A stretch of DNA of 64,000 bases from Xylaria sp. FL1777 (Eukaryota; Ascomycota; Sordariomycetes; Xylariales; Xylariaceae): NCBI GenBank assembly GCA_022578965.1, contig MU400528.1, forward strand, positions 248,001 to 312,000, read 5' to 3'. Below are positions 34,777 through 45,009 of this stretch, one piece after another. Below the pieces are notes generated by a model. The model was not told the DNA's origin and searched no databases. It saw only the letters and a program-made list of their open reading frames with translations. A program made the translations under genes and the position numbers. Each line of letters opens with the position of its first letter. Positions within the stretch are counted from its first letter, which is position 1.

Positions 34777-36066
34777 TCAAGACTCAGAGCCCGGTCTTAC
34801 ACCGGTAGGTCGAAAGAAGCCATGCTCCCGGGAAAGATTCCTGGAAGCATTAGGAGGAACAGGAACCTGCAGCTCCTTATCTAGCACCCCGCCGGGGGGT
34901 CGACGAGAAAGGACGTATCCAGGCCGCAACTGGATGGAAACGCTTTTATCATTCTTGGTGTCGATGAACCGTGGTCCATTGAATCTTACTTCGCTCATAA
35001 CGGAGCGTACTACTGGTCCGCCCACCGTTGCCGGAATTCTTCTTACCAACTCCACTTGCGACTTTTCTAGCGGCTTTTCCAAGTGCTTTTCCTCTTCAAG
35101 CTCAGCATCTAGTTCAGTCTCCAGCGCGTCCATATGCGCGCCCTTGCGGGGACCGTCATCTTCTTCTTCTGCCAGCGCCGCCCGTAATAATGCAATAGGA
35201 TCGTTTGCTTCTAATTTGTTACGAGGGTTGCGACGGATGCGCCGGCTGTGAGACCCATTGGCCGATCGTAAGATAGTGGTCTCGGAATCGACCCAGCGCG
35301 GAACTGGTCCAAGGGGCGCAACATTTCTTTTCAAGAAGATAGGAGTTTTGAATTGCGTACTATATTGCCGACGGGTTGACGGAGTAGCGTCCTGATGCGA
35401 GACGCCCTGCACAGTAGGACGGGTAGCTGTACTACCAGGAAGGGCCGATACTGACTGAGTGGGATCGGCTGTTTGCGATGACGGGTCTATGGCCTCACGC
35501 AGCCTCTGGGCCTCGTCCTTCTCTCGTTCTCCTTGCGCAGATGCAGCGCTCGCTTCTCCAACAATGGGCGCATCAGATAGAGTATCCTCCCAGAACTCGA
35601 TGTCCCCATCCTCGCCTATTGTCCCCCGCTTCACCAGCTGGCCCTTTTCTCGCAACAGCTCCTCCACCGTGATCTGACGGTCGCCGAAGATATTGAGATT
35701 GTCGCTGATGACGTGGCGGTTGCGGCAGGAGGGGCAAGTAATGAGAACAGAGCCCCTGTGGTATCCCTGCTTGGACACGACGTGAGTCGAGCGGTGTGTG
35801 CAGGGGACACATGTGAAGGTCAGTTGATAATGTGGCTCGAGCTGTTTTCGCCGTGTCGTCGCATCGGCGGGCGATGACGAGGAGGCGTCATCTTGTGCTG
35901 GTACTGCCGCCCTCGGCGCGGGCTTCGGGATGGTATGCGCAAGGCGGTGCGCAACGGGCAGGAGAGTCCGGGGCAGTCGAGGATGGGGACGGAGGAGCGA
36001 GGGCGGGACGGTTGGAGGAGCGCGAAGGATGGCCGTCACGTATCTTGACACTATTCGGGACGCCAT
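34777..36066 (-). CDS. ZIM17/TIM15-like DNL zinc-finger protein with long C-terminal extension
   Basis: Single frame of 429 residues from the ATG at 36066. Residues 1-50 are rich in Arg, Ser, Pro and Leu with hardly any acidic residue, a likely mitochondrial presequence. The DNL zinc finger is complete: C86/C89 and C111/C114 hold zinc, and the family motif 'DNLNIF' is at 122-127. Such proteins (Zim17, Tim15, Hep1) are chaperones that keep mitochondrial Hsp70 soluble in the matrix. Known members are under about 200 residues. Here another 240 or so follow: a Ser/Thr/Gln-rich linker, then a charged part with 'FLKRNVAPLGPVPRWVD', an acidic Glu-rich helix, and 'SVMSEVRFNGPRFID'. That part has no domain I know. 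There is no intron or stop between the parts, though a GTAAGA near the end could be a donor. The gene diverges from cullin-3. Confidence 0.85.
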   Translation of the reverse strand: MASRIVSRYVTAILRAPPTVPPSLLRPHPRLPRTLLPVAHRLAHTIPKPAPRAAVPAQDDASSSSPADATTRRKQLEPHYQLTFTCVPCTHRSTHVVSKQGYHRGSVLITCPSCRNRHVISDNLNIFGDRQITVEELLREKGQLVKRGTIGEDGDIEFWEDTLSDAPIVGEASAASAQGEREKDEAQRLREAIDPSSQTADPTQSVSALPGSTATRPTVQGVSHQDATPSTRRQYSTQFKTPIFLKRNVAPLGPVPRWVDSETTILRSANGSHSRRIRRNPRNKLEANDPIALLRAALAEEEDDGPRKGAHMDALETELDAELEEEKHLEKPLEKSQVELVRRIPATVGGPVVRSVMSEVRFNGPRFIDTKNDKSVSIQLRPGYVLSRRPPGGVLDKELQVPVPPNASRNLSREHGFFRPTGVRPGSES

Positions 36067-36999
36067 TGTCGAGGAATTCGTAGTATACGAAGACAGGTAT
36101 TATTAGGTAAGTAGTAACTAACCCCATCACATCTTACTGTCGCGATAAGATAACAAAAGCTACTCTTATCGATATCCCACCTTAGTGGAGAGCAACATTG
36201 AATGGTGGGATAGGATACCATGTACCTAAGGTACTTAGTAATTAAGGTAATTTAGGTATCTTTGGTAGGTACTTGCCTCGGAAGGTAGTACTAACTACAA
36301 TCATATACCGCCTCCAGTAGCGGGAAGTATTAAGGCAAGCAAGTGTCCCTCGCGTACTGCTTCACCGAAGTGATTCAGCTCATACGTACCAGGTAGGTAC
36401 CGGTAGTACATCCACAATCCACAAGCTACCTAGGTACAGGCCCACCTTACCTTGTCTCTGTCGCCTCCATGTATATTGCGCCTACATTAACATAGGCATA
36501 TTCATCAACATTACGGATTTCCTCAGCAAACCGAAACAGATTTGACGCAACAAATCACCGAAGCCTGACCACTCATTCTATTGCGGCTGGGGACTAAGTG
36601 TCCCTGCCAGACAAACGCCCTGATCCCTTGCCGCATCCTGTCTGATCTATACTCCTGCTATTCCATTTATATACCGTGTTCCCTCCCTCTGCATTTGCCC
36701 TCGTGTGTTCCTGGCCTTCTCTGAGGTAACCAGTCGAGGTAGCCAGCGTCCCTCGTTGCAGTATATCTCTCACCACACGGCACCGCTCGTTCACAGCCCT
36801 CCGGATCACCCACACAAGACTCGTGTTCTCGAAGTTATGCATCACTCGTCCCGCCTCACGCTCTGACGCCGACGACCGTCCTCTATCTTTCCAACTCGGC
36901 GTGCGAATCCCCCGATCCGCATAGTATTCCCTCCGTGCTACCACTTTGTCACCCTACCCCCTCGTTTATACCCGACTATAGGTGCGGGGGTTTGTGAAG
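36067..36999. promoter_or_regulatory. Bidirectional promoter between ZIM17-like gene and cullin-3
   Basis: 933 bases between divergent starts. An inverted pair CGATAAGA (36143-36150) and TCTTATCG (36164-36171) lies near the ZIM17 side, matching the core of the repeat upstream of UTP20. Many TAGGTA/TACCTA motifs follow at 36220-36290 and 36388-36436. The last 400 bases are CT-rich on the plus strand and likely hold the cullin-3 transcription start. A minus-strand frame at 36594-36944 was not called. Confidence 0.55.
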
Positions 37000-39692
37000 A
37001 TGATTACAGGACGGGGAGGCTCAAGCGGTCGAGGCCGCATCCGTGTTCCCCGTGGGGTGAGTAGAGTCGTCCTATATCTCCAGCCTACTCGGACTGCTCT
37101 GACTGCTCAGAGCGAGGCCCATCTGTCGTCCCGCAAACAAAGGCTGACCATGGGTGCCCCGACAGTTCAGGATGCAGCCTGGCGGCAAAGACGATTTTGA
37201 GCAGATCTGGGAAAAACTCCTCGAAGCCCTACACGATATTCACACTCAAAAGGTCGGCAATCTCTCCTTCGAGCAGTTATACCGTTATGCCTACAAGATC
37301 GTGCTCCTCAAGTCCGGCGAATTGCTTTACGAGCGCGTCAAAGAGTTCGAAGGGAAATGGTTTGCAGACAATGTCATGCCACCCATGTCGGCATTAATTA
37401 CAAAAAATCTCGTTAGCATAACACTCGATGGTGCTCCTGGGATCAGTGTAGTCGAGCGCCGTGCTCTCGGCGAGAAGTTTCTTAAATTCGTGCGCAGTTC
37501 CTGGGAAAGCCACAACACATCTATGAACATGATTGCAGACATTCTGATGTATCTCGATCGAGCTGAGGAGCACCGCCGACCGTCCATATATGCTACTGGG
37601 ATAGGTTTGTTTCGGGACAACATATTGCGTGGAAATCTCGGTGCCACTGGCTCCAACTACGAGGTCTTCGATATTCTCAACGCCACCATCATCGACCAGA
37701 TCAACATGGAGAGGGAAGGTGACGTGATAGACAAGGCGCTTTTACATAGTTGTGTGTCGATGCTCGAAGGCTTGTTTGAGACTGATGAGGAGAGCGAACT
37801 CGAGCGGCTTTACATCACCACCTTTGAACCGTATTTCATACGAACTAGCCACGAGTTTTACCGGGTCGAATGTGAGAAATTACTTCGCGATGCCGACGCC
37901 AGTGCTTGGCTCCGCCAAACTCAAAGGCGGCTAGCCGAAGAGGCAGCACGTTGCCAGACTACCATTTCTCCGTTGTCAGAACAGGCAATTTCCAGTGTTG
38001 TCGACGAAGAGCTCATCACGACGCACTTGGACGAGTTCTTGCAACTAGAGGGTAGCGGTATTCGAGCTATGATCGATAACGATAGAGTGGAGGATCTTAA
38101 GATTCTTTATTCACTGGTATTACGCGTTGACGACAAGCTTTCAAGTCTGCGCAATGCCCTATCTCTCCGGATTATGGAGCTAGGGAATGAGATCGAACAG
38201 AACCTAAACAATACCGACTTCAGCATTGCTGAAGGAGCTGCTACGGAGGATCCTACTGGAGATGGGGAGAAACCTAAACCCAAGCCGCTAAATGCTGCTG
38301 CTCAGCTCACAGCAGCCGCGATAAAATGGGTAGATGATGTGCTTCAATTAAAAGATAAATTTGATCGACTTTGGGTAGCATGCTTTGACCGGAAAGCCGT
38401 GATCGAAACAACCCTGACACGAAGTTTTTCCGGGTTCATTAACAGGTTTGATCGGGCGTCTGAGTTTGTTTCCCTTTTTATCGACGATAATCTCAAACGC
38501 GGGCTCAAAGGAAAAACCGAGGCCGAAGTCGATATTGTTCTTGACAAGGCCATAACATTGCTCAAGCATTTGAACGAAAAAGATAAGTTTGAGACTTACT
38601 ATCAGAAACATCTTGCCCGTCGGCTACTACACGGCAAATCAGAGAGTCAAGATGTGGAGCAGGAAATGATATCCCGCATGAAACGAGAATTAGGAAACAA
38701 TTTTACGCAAAAGTTCGAGGGCATGTTCAGGGATATGAACACGTCCCGCGAGACCACCGAACAGTACCGAAATCATGTCCGCGGCCTAGGCGAAGTGGAT
38801 GAGAGTCATATTGATTTGAGCATCTCGGTTTTAGCTGGAAATAACTGGCCCAAAGAAATTATGGGCAGAGCTACGGGCTTAACGGCTGAAACAAGGTTCA
38901 AAGCTACTTATCCTCTCCAAATTCAAAGGCTGCAAAACAGCTTCTTTGAATTCTATACTAAGAATCGGAATGGAAGGGTCCTGACCTGGGTTGGGAGTGC
39001 TGGCTCGGCAGATATGAAATGCATGTTTCCCAAAGTTCCTGGCAAGACCTCTGGACCACTTAGTAGAGACCGGCGTTATGAGATCAATGTCTCAACTTAT
39101 GGTATGATTGTGCTAATGCTCTTCAATGCCACGAAAGATGATGAATGGCTATCGTTCGAGGACATCCAAGCCACAACGAACATTCCTCAGCCAGACCTAA
39201 TCAATGTTCTTACCTCATTATCTGTGATTAAGCAGTTTCGCATACTTCTCAAGGAGTCGCAGACGAAGACCGCTGCCAAGCCAGGTGATCGCTTTATATT
39301 CAACTCCGAATTCGTGAGCAAGACAATCAAAATCAAAATCCCGTCGGTTAACGCTGCCAACCGAGTCGAAAATGATGAAGAGCGGAAAAAAACCGATGAG
39401 AAGAACCTGGAAACCAGGAAACATGTGGCTGACTCAGTCATTGTTCGCATCATGAAGTAAGTACCTTTACAACCTCTCTCCTAGCTTACAAACTGATACC
39501 TGTTTTAGACAACGTAAAGAGCTCAGCCATACTCAACTTGTGAACGAGGTCATCCAAGTCTTGAGTGGCCGTTTTAAGCCTGAAATGTCCTTGATCAAAG
39601 GGCAAATTGAGTCTTTGATTAGTCGAGAATATCTCGAACGAGATGAGCTCCCAGACGGTTCACCCGCTGACAAATACAAATATGTGGCTTGA
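37000..39692 (+). CDS. CUL3: Cullin-3, scaffold of BTB-type ubiquitin ligases
   Basis: Three exons (37000-37056, 37166-39456, 39509-39692) give 843 residues, slightly longer than animal CUL3. The short first exon encodes the basic start 'MITGRGGSSGRGRIRVPRG', typical of fungal cullin-3. N-terminal cullin repeats follow ('FEQIWEKLLEALHDIHTQK', 'LYRYAYKIVLLKSGELLYERVKEF'). The cullin homology domain includes 'DKFETYYQKHLARRLLHGKS' and 'ISRMKRELGNNFTQKFEGMFRDM', which bind the RBX1 RING protein. The C-terminal winged helix ends 'REYLERDELPDGSPADKYKYVA'. The neddylation site is in 'IVRIMKQRK'; its lysine (residue 783) is encoded by a codon split by the second intron. Substrates are brought by BTB proteins encoded elsewhere. 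Confidence 0.95.
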
Positions 39693-40519
39693 CACCTTTG
39701 GTTCCAGCCATGGATTTTTCTTCAAACCTTGCGACGGGGTATATTTACCGCATGATTACACAGTAGCACGATTGGCATGAGTGAGCGCGCATTAGTTGAT
39801 GTTCTGGTTTTCAGCTTGCATGGATCGGCGCATTAGGTGATCTAGGAACGGTGTACGGGTTCATGCCCAGATGTATAAAATCGGAAAAGACATACTCAGG
39901 ATGCCGTGTTCCCATGATAGCGATACTACAATGTCCTATCTTAGACCCACCATCATTCTCGTGTACCTGTTTGCACATATGACTGATGAGTATTACTACG
40001 TTAGCTTCATAATTGAGCTCCGAATTCACTGATTATATCCAGGTTAGCATGTATCAAACCCCCATACATGACCCGATTTTCAACCTGAGGTCTCTGGCAG
40101 CCTAGGTCAGTGAGGGAATCAGTCACTTATCCGCCAATACCCGCCATGTCTTTGTCTACACTCAATCGCTTTCTCTGACTTGTTGTACACATGAAACATG
40201 CCTAACAAGGCATTGTTGGTGTAGGATCGAATACAGTTGGCTTTGACAGGATTTCTTAACTTACACAGCATTGCAGACAGCTCCTTTCACATATGTGTTA
40301 TAACAATCACTTTGTTTAGACAGTTTCTTTACAACTTAGCCCTCCAGGGCTAAACTAAACGGTTGTTTTCCCTTCATCTCCTATACCCCCCTACTATTTC
40401 AACTGTCCACCTAACCTTGCCCAGCCTGTTGTACCTCAAAATAGTTTTTCCCTCATTACTCTGTATTACCATATTCCTTATTTTCAGAAACACCATTCCC
40501 AGGCATCATTTTCGCCAAA
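39693..40519. other. Intergenic, cullin-3 to disordered-protein gene
   Basis: 827 bases. The last 180 bases before 40520 are CT-rich (CCCTTCATCTCCTATACCCCC), as expected of a fungal 5' leader. No exon is seen. Confidence 0.45.
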
Positions 40520-42478
40520 ATGACTGTTAGTAGAAGGCAAGAAAGTCTTCTCAGACTTGAAGCCTTAGGACATCTCTCAGACCATTACAGTAACATAACC
40601 AGTACAAATACGAGGTCTTCCTCCAGGTCAATGGATCTGAATGACGAGAGTCAGTGGAAACTCGACATCAACATCAACAACAAAACCAGGACTCCCACTG
40701 TGATTTTCGACAAGCCGCCTTCACCTCGTCATCGAGTTAATAAGCGTATGGTTGGCGAGGGTGCCATGCCTAGCACTCTAGACGAGCATTCTAGCATGTT
40801 TAATTTAGGCAAGATTTGCGTCTTTCCGAACACCATTCCCTTAGCCAACGAACCCTGTAGAACCCACAGCGATGGTGGTCAGTTGCAAGCTTTCAACACG
40901 GCTCAGTTAAGGCCCGCAAAGGATCTTCGTCGGACACGACATCCTTCGAAGCCGGGGACAGGATCTCAGAGCTCTGGTAGTGAGCCTAGTGCTAGTGACT
41001 CCTCTAAGGCTCCCGAAGCTCTCAACGAACAATACAAAGTTCAAGACCACTCAGCCGTCCTTTGTCCCGGACAGCCATCGTATACTCCAACAGCTCCTAA
41101 TGGAAACCACACTTATCGCCGTGCCTCGATTAGTCTCTGCGAGACTCCAAGCAGCTATGATTATGCCATCGACGATGACGATACGCGTAGCAACTGCAGC
41201 AACTCAACATACTTGTACGCCCGTCGGCCTACGAAGGATCTTTTGTCAAGGCGAGGTGCGCAATCCGCGCCGGGGGCAAGGCCACTACCACCCCAAGCTG
41301 AGGTCCGCGTAGATGGTGTAGATTTCAAAATGGTCTCGGCACCCGTCGCCTCCACTTATTCATCCGCCCCTGCCCCTATTCCCATTTCCGCTCCTACTCA
41401 CGCCCCCACGCCAACGCCCACCATTTCTTCTACGAACGGTAGTGAACGACGGGTTTCCACCTCATCCATATATTCACGCTCTTCAAGTCCGGCATACGGC
41501 GCATGGGAGTCCGACCAGCCGCGCCAAAAAAGGCCCTCGTTCCTCGAGCGTGCACAAGCGCGCCTCGAACACAGTTTCCACGAGCACCTTGTAAAAGCCG
41601 GGCTGAGGCCACCACATAGTTTCAACGTCCTGAAAGTAGAAAAGTCCTCAGGTAATCGACCGAAAGATGAGGCGAGGAAAAGCGCGGTTCTTTCACGGTC
41701 CACGGGAGTACAACCTACTGCTTCAAACACTCGCGCAAAGAAGAGACAGAGCAAAGAAACCTGGGATATCAGCAGTGGCAGCGAGGCCGAATTGGAAGCT
41801 GAGGCAGAGATGTCCCAGGTGAAGCAACGTCTACTACGGGCTGCTAGCCCCCCCTCGGTTACCCCGGCGGGAGGCACAGCTCCAACTTGCTCAGTTAGAA
41901 GAGGCCCCAGCTTGCATGTCAATACTAGCTTTGAAGATAGTTCCGTACCATTAGGCATCGTGGAGCTTCAGGCGTCGAAGAATCATGATTGTGGTTCTGT
42001 TTCCGGCTACGAGAAACCCTTGGAACTTCCTGCTGTTCCTTTTGACAGATATGATGATAGCGACACTGACGGATTAGCTCCTACAAATTCTAGTAACGAC
42101 TCTTTATTCCTCGGTCATGGGAAGAGCAGCATGCAGAGTGCAGCCAGCTCCTCTTTCTTCGCATCAGAATATGCTCAGAGACGAGCTGCTAGTATGGAAA
42201 GAGATCAGGAGGCCCAACAGCCTTCACAGGCTCAGTCCTCGGCCATGCACCAAGAAGACCAAGACAAGGAATCCAAGGTAAACAGAGCCAAATCGGCACC
42301 GCCTCTCTCACTGGAGCAGCTTCAGTTTGCCGCTCTCCCATCTCCATTTGAAGATTTGGGACAGCCTTTCCCCTTTGATAATCGTCGCGACTTACCGAGC
42401 CAGACAAAGCAGCAGGATACATCAAGACGTACCTTGATCAAACGGAAAGATATTCCATTGCGGTCGGCCACAAAGTGA
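40520..42478 (+). CDS. Large intrinsically disordered protein, unknown function
   Basis: Single frame of 652 residues beginning with ATG at 40520 (AAAATGA context). Composition is dominated by Ser, Pro, Thr, Ala, Arg and Glu, with almost no predicted globular domain. Notable pieces are 'TPTVIFDKPPSPRHRVNKRM' near the start, an alternating Pro/Ala run (PAPIPISAPTHAPTPTPT) around residues 285-300, a helical stretch 'SFLERAQARLEHSFHEHLVKAGLRPPHSF' around 340-370, and a basic tail 'RRTLIKRKDIPLRSATK'. There are many SP/TP and RxxS sites, so regulation by phosphorylation is plausible. No family recognised. The length of the open frame and its codon usage make it a real gene. Confidence 0.75.
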   Translation: MTVSRRQESLLRLEALGHLSDHYSNITSTNTRSSSRSMDLNDESQWKLDININNKTRTPTVIFDKPPSPRHRVNKRMVGEGAMPSTLDEHSSMFNLGKICVFPNTIPLANEPCRTHSDGGQLQAFNTAQLRPAKDLRRTRHPSKPGTGSQSSGSEPSASDSSKAPEALNEQYKVQDHSAVLCPGQPSYTPTAPNGNHTYRRASISLCETPSSYDYAIDDDDTRSNCSNSTYLYARRPTKDLLSRRGAQSAPGARPLPPQAEVRVDGVDFKMVSAPVASTYSSAPAPIPISAPTHAPTPTPTISSTNGSERRVSTSSIYSRSSSPAYGAWESDQPRQKRPSFLERAQARLEHSFHEHLVKAGLRPPHSFNVLKVEKSSGNRPKDEARKSAVLSRSTGVQPTASNTRAKKRQSKETWDISSGSEAELEAEAEMSQVKQRLLRAASPPSVTPAGGTAPTCSVRRGPSLHVNTSFEDSSVPLGIVELQASKNHDCGSVSGYEKPLELPAVPFDRYDDSDTDGLAPTNSSNDSLFLGHGKSSMQSAASSSFFASEYAQRRAASMERDQEAQQPSQAQSSAMHQEDQDKESKVNRAKSAPPLSLEQLQFAALPSPFEDLGQPFPFDNRRDLPSQTKQQDTSRRTLIKRKDIPLRSATK

Positions 42479-43020
42479 TCTACTGTAGTGTCACGGCTGC
42501 CCGCTTCTGCCCGCAAGAATTAAACCACACTGAATTTTACTTCGCGCTTATTGCGCCCTACAAGTATGCCTCAGGACGAACAGTATCAGACAAGGCTGTG
42601 CTCTAGGGCAATGTGGACTCATGCAGGTCACATAAATTTTGCAGAGGTATGTTTATCATCACCTATGTGAACTAAAAGCTTGATGTGTAGATCTCCTACG
42701 AAGATTGTTAGAGGATAACTACTACTTACAAGCATAAACTGGCATCAGGAGAGAAAAATTGGGAACTCTGTCAGCATTACAGTTTGACCTAGAGATATGA
42801 ATAAATAGTTTAATATAGATATAAGTTAATATTTAATAGTGAATTAAAGTTTTCCACTTGCACTTCAGTAACTAATGAGCGAGTGATACAATCAATGCCC
42901 GGACTTCCGTTATGTACAATAGGATCTCCATCCACTACCACGAGGTAAACTAGGTACGCTATCGTCAAAGCCACTAAGCAACGAGGAAGGCCCAAAGGCT
43001 ACAACTCGGCACGCAGCAAT
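42479..43020. other. Convergent intergenic region
   Basis: 542 bases between the stops of the disordered-protein gene and the GH131 gene. It is AT-rich, with no coding or repeat signal. Confidence 0.5.
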
Positions 43021-44103
43021 CTATAGCGAAACGCAGCCATTCGCACTATCCTCGAGGAACAGGCCGCCGTAGATCTGGCCCTCGTTGAGGTTCTTCTCCT
43101 GGTAGCCAGAGTTCACGACATCAGACGTGCCCGTGGGCTTCTTCAGGATGCCGATCTGGTACTGGCCGCCGCCGGAGTTGTTGTTGGACAGCGCCGACGT
43201 GACGGACTTGAGAGGCTCGTCGTCCTTGGAATAGTACACTTGCAAGGTGCTACCGTCGCGCGCCACGTTAGCCAGCCTTCACGTCTCACGCTCCTCCTCC
43301 CCCCTCCCCTCCTTCACCACGCGTGCGGATATGAGGCGGGCAGGCGTGTTTTAAGTGTCTGTTTGTGTGTTGAGACTTACTTCTTGCCAAAGTCTAGTGT
43401 GATGGCAAAGTTTTGCCACGCCGTCTGGTCGATCGGCGTCGACCACACAACTGTGTTCTGCCGGTTAAGCACCTTGAAGGTGTTCTTGTCCCCGGACTTC
43501 CCTATGAGCGTGCCCGCCTGGAAGTTAAATTGGTTGGCGCTGTAGTCAGATGTCTCGTGCCAAACGTTCTGACGACGTCAAATTTGTTAGTATCATGTAA
43601 CTCGACCGCGAGTCACCTTGGACTCTTCTCGAGGCATCAGCTGTGGAGCTCACCAAATACTCATGCGTCAGGTTCAGCTTTCTCAGGGGGTCCTGCTTGA
43701 CGCTGAAGTGCAGCGTGCGGACGCCCGTAGTCCCAGGCCCGCCTGAGTTGGTGTCGCCCTGGAACTGCAGCCCCGCGCGACGGAAGCCGTTCTGCGTTTG
43801 GAAGATCGACTGGTCGTTGATAGTCACCTCGACGGCCTTGGTGGTCGCGTTGTCAAAGCGCGAGCTCGTGACGTTCGGGAACTGCAGGCTCTGACTAAAT
43901 TTCTCGCTACCGCGGACATAGTCCGGGTTGAAGGGGCTCGTGGCATATGAGTCGAAGTCTGTCGGTGTCAGAGACGACTTCACGAAGCCTGTGAGCGCCA
44001 CTGGGCACTTGATTGCTCCCGTGCCGCGCTTCTCAGGAGATGGAAGTGCCGAGGACAGAGCCGCGGCTGCCAGCAAGCTGCTCAGAAAGGTGGTTGAAAC
44101 CAT
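43021..44103 (-). CDS. Secreted GH131-family beta-glucanase-like protein
   Basis: Three exons (44103-43654, 43568-43381, 43249-43021) give 288 residues. Introns are 85 and 131 bases, with CTAAC branch sites and matching phases. Residues 1-20 form a signal peptide ending near 'SSALPSPEKR', where a Lys-Arg could be a propeptide cleavage site. The mature part carries the GH131 signatures: 'FNPDYVRGSEKFSQSLQFP', 'TTKAVEVTINDQSIFQTQNGFRRAGLQF', 'GVRTLHFSVKQDPLRKLNLTHEYL', 'DQTAWQNFAITLDFGKN', 'TLQVYYSKDDEPLKSVTSALSNN' and 'GQIYGGLFLEDSANGCVSL'. GH131 enzymes act on beta-1,3/1,6- and beta-1,4-glucans and occur in wood-decay and plant-associated fungi. There is no C-terminal cellulose-binding module. 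Several N-x-S/T sites suggest N-glycosylation. Confidence 0.9.
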
Positions 44104-44610
44104 CGTGGCTGGATTGATTCTGTCGCTGGGTGTTGGTCCTTGGAGATAGAAGAGCAGTCAGCAGTCATCATGGTCTGGGGAGACCTGGCTTTTTGTGATG
44201 ATGCCATCGTCACCGACGTGGAAAGGTGCGCCCGAAGATCCGGGTTTATATCTCGAAAAGCTGGGAAATAGGGGGACGACGTTCCGAGCAATCTATCCTA
44301 GACAAGATAGTTTGGAGAAATGTGGAGGAAGCTCAGCCCGCTTCGGAAACATACTAATTTGTGCCGACTGATCGTCCTAGATTGGATAATTGTGCCTGGC
44401 TAAACCGATTTCAGGGGCAAGTAAAGATTTTAAGAAAGCTATGTCACTAGTTCATCACTTCGAAGTTGGTCATTGATTTGGTAATATATTAGTGCTTCCA
44501 AAGAAGTCTTTTCAGAATTAAATATTACTTATTTTGTTAATAGTCTTTTTTTTATAAAAATAAATTGTGTTCCGTATGACATTCGACAGTCCATACAGAG
44601 CAAGCAATTC
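44104..44610. other. Intergenic, GH131 promoter side
   Basis: 507 bases. The first 200 are GC-balanced and likely carry the promoter of the GH131 gene. The rest is AT-rich. No other feature is seen. Confidence 0.45.
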
Positions 44611-45009
44611 TTAATCAGGCCCCTCAACACTTTTAAAGCCAAAACAAATCCGAATACTATCCCACATATCTTTAAAGGGAGAGAGCCAGGTTCTTTTTGG
44701 TCTCTCAAGGCTTCGATAGGGGTTAGTGATCCAAGGCGGGCTATCAGGTCGATCTCTTCTTCGCCCTCGTAATAAAGGATCATCAACGGATTCGCTGTCA
44801 TAAAAGTAACCTCGTCGTGAGGAATAATACTCATACTTGGAGGTCTGTATGTTAGAATCAAAGAGCTCTGAAAAGAAATAAACAAGCGGGGTGTCACATA
44901 AACTAACCATTCGATCAAAGTCTTCTTGTGCCAATCTCACACTAGCGAGCATACGTGTTGTGTAGGAGTCTTCTGAACTCGATGATGATGTAGACGCAGG
45001 GCTAAACAT
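44611..45009 (-). CDS. Small hypothetical protein, 132 residues
   Basis: Single frame from the ATG at 45009. It starts with a Ser-rich stretch, then 'ARL/SVRLAQEDFDRM', a Tyr/Ser/Arg-rich middle ('SKYEYYSSRRGYFYD'), and 'DPLLRGRRRDRPDSPPW'. No domain is recognised. A GTTAGT...TTTTCAG pair inside would remove 40 bases and shift into an overlapping frame ending at 44529; that intron is shorter than usual, so the unspliced reading is preferred. Existence as a gene is uncertain. Confidence 0.35.
   Translation of the reverse strand: MFSPASTSSSSSEDSYTTRMLASVRLAQEDFDRMVSLCDTPLVYFFSELFDSNIQTSKYEYYSSRRGYFYDSESVDDPLLRGRRRDRPDSPPWITNPYRSLERPKRTWLSPFKDMWDSIRICFGFKSVEGPD

Noticed and set aside
36594..36944. 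Minus-strand 116-codon frame in the ZIM17/CUL3 interval
   Set aside because: Lies in the CT-rich leader of cullin-3; no features.
41398..41958. Minus-strand 186-codon frame
   Set aside because: Antisense shadow of the disordered-protein gene.
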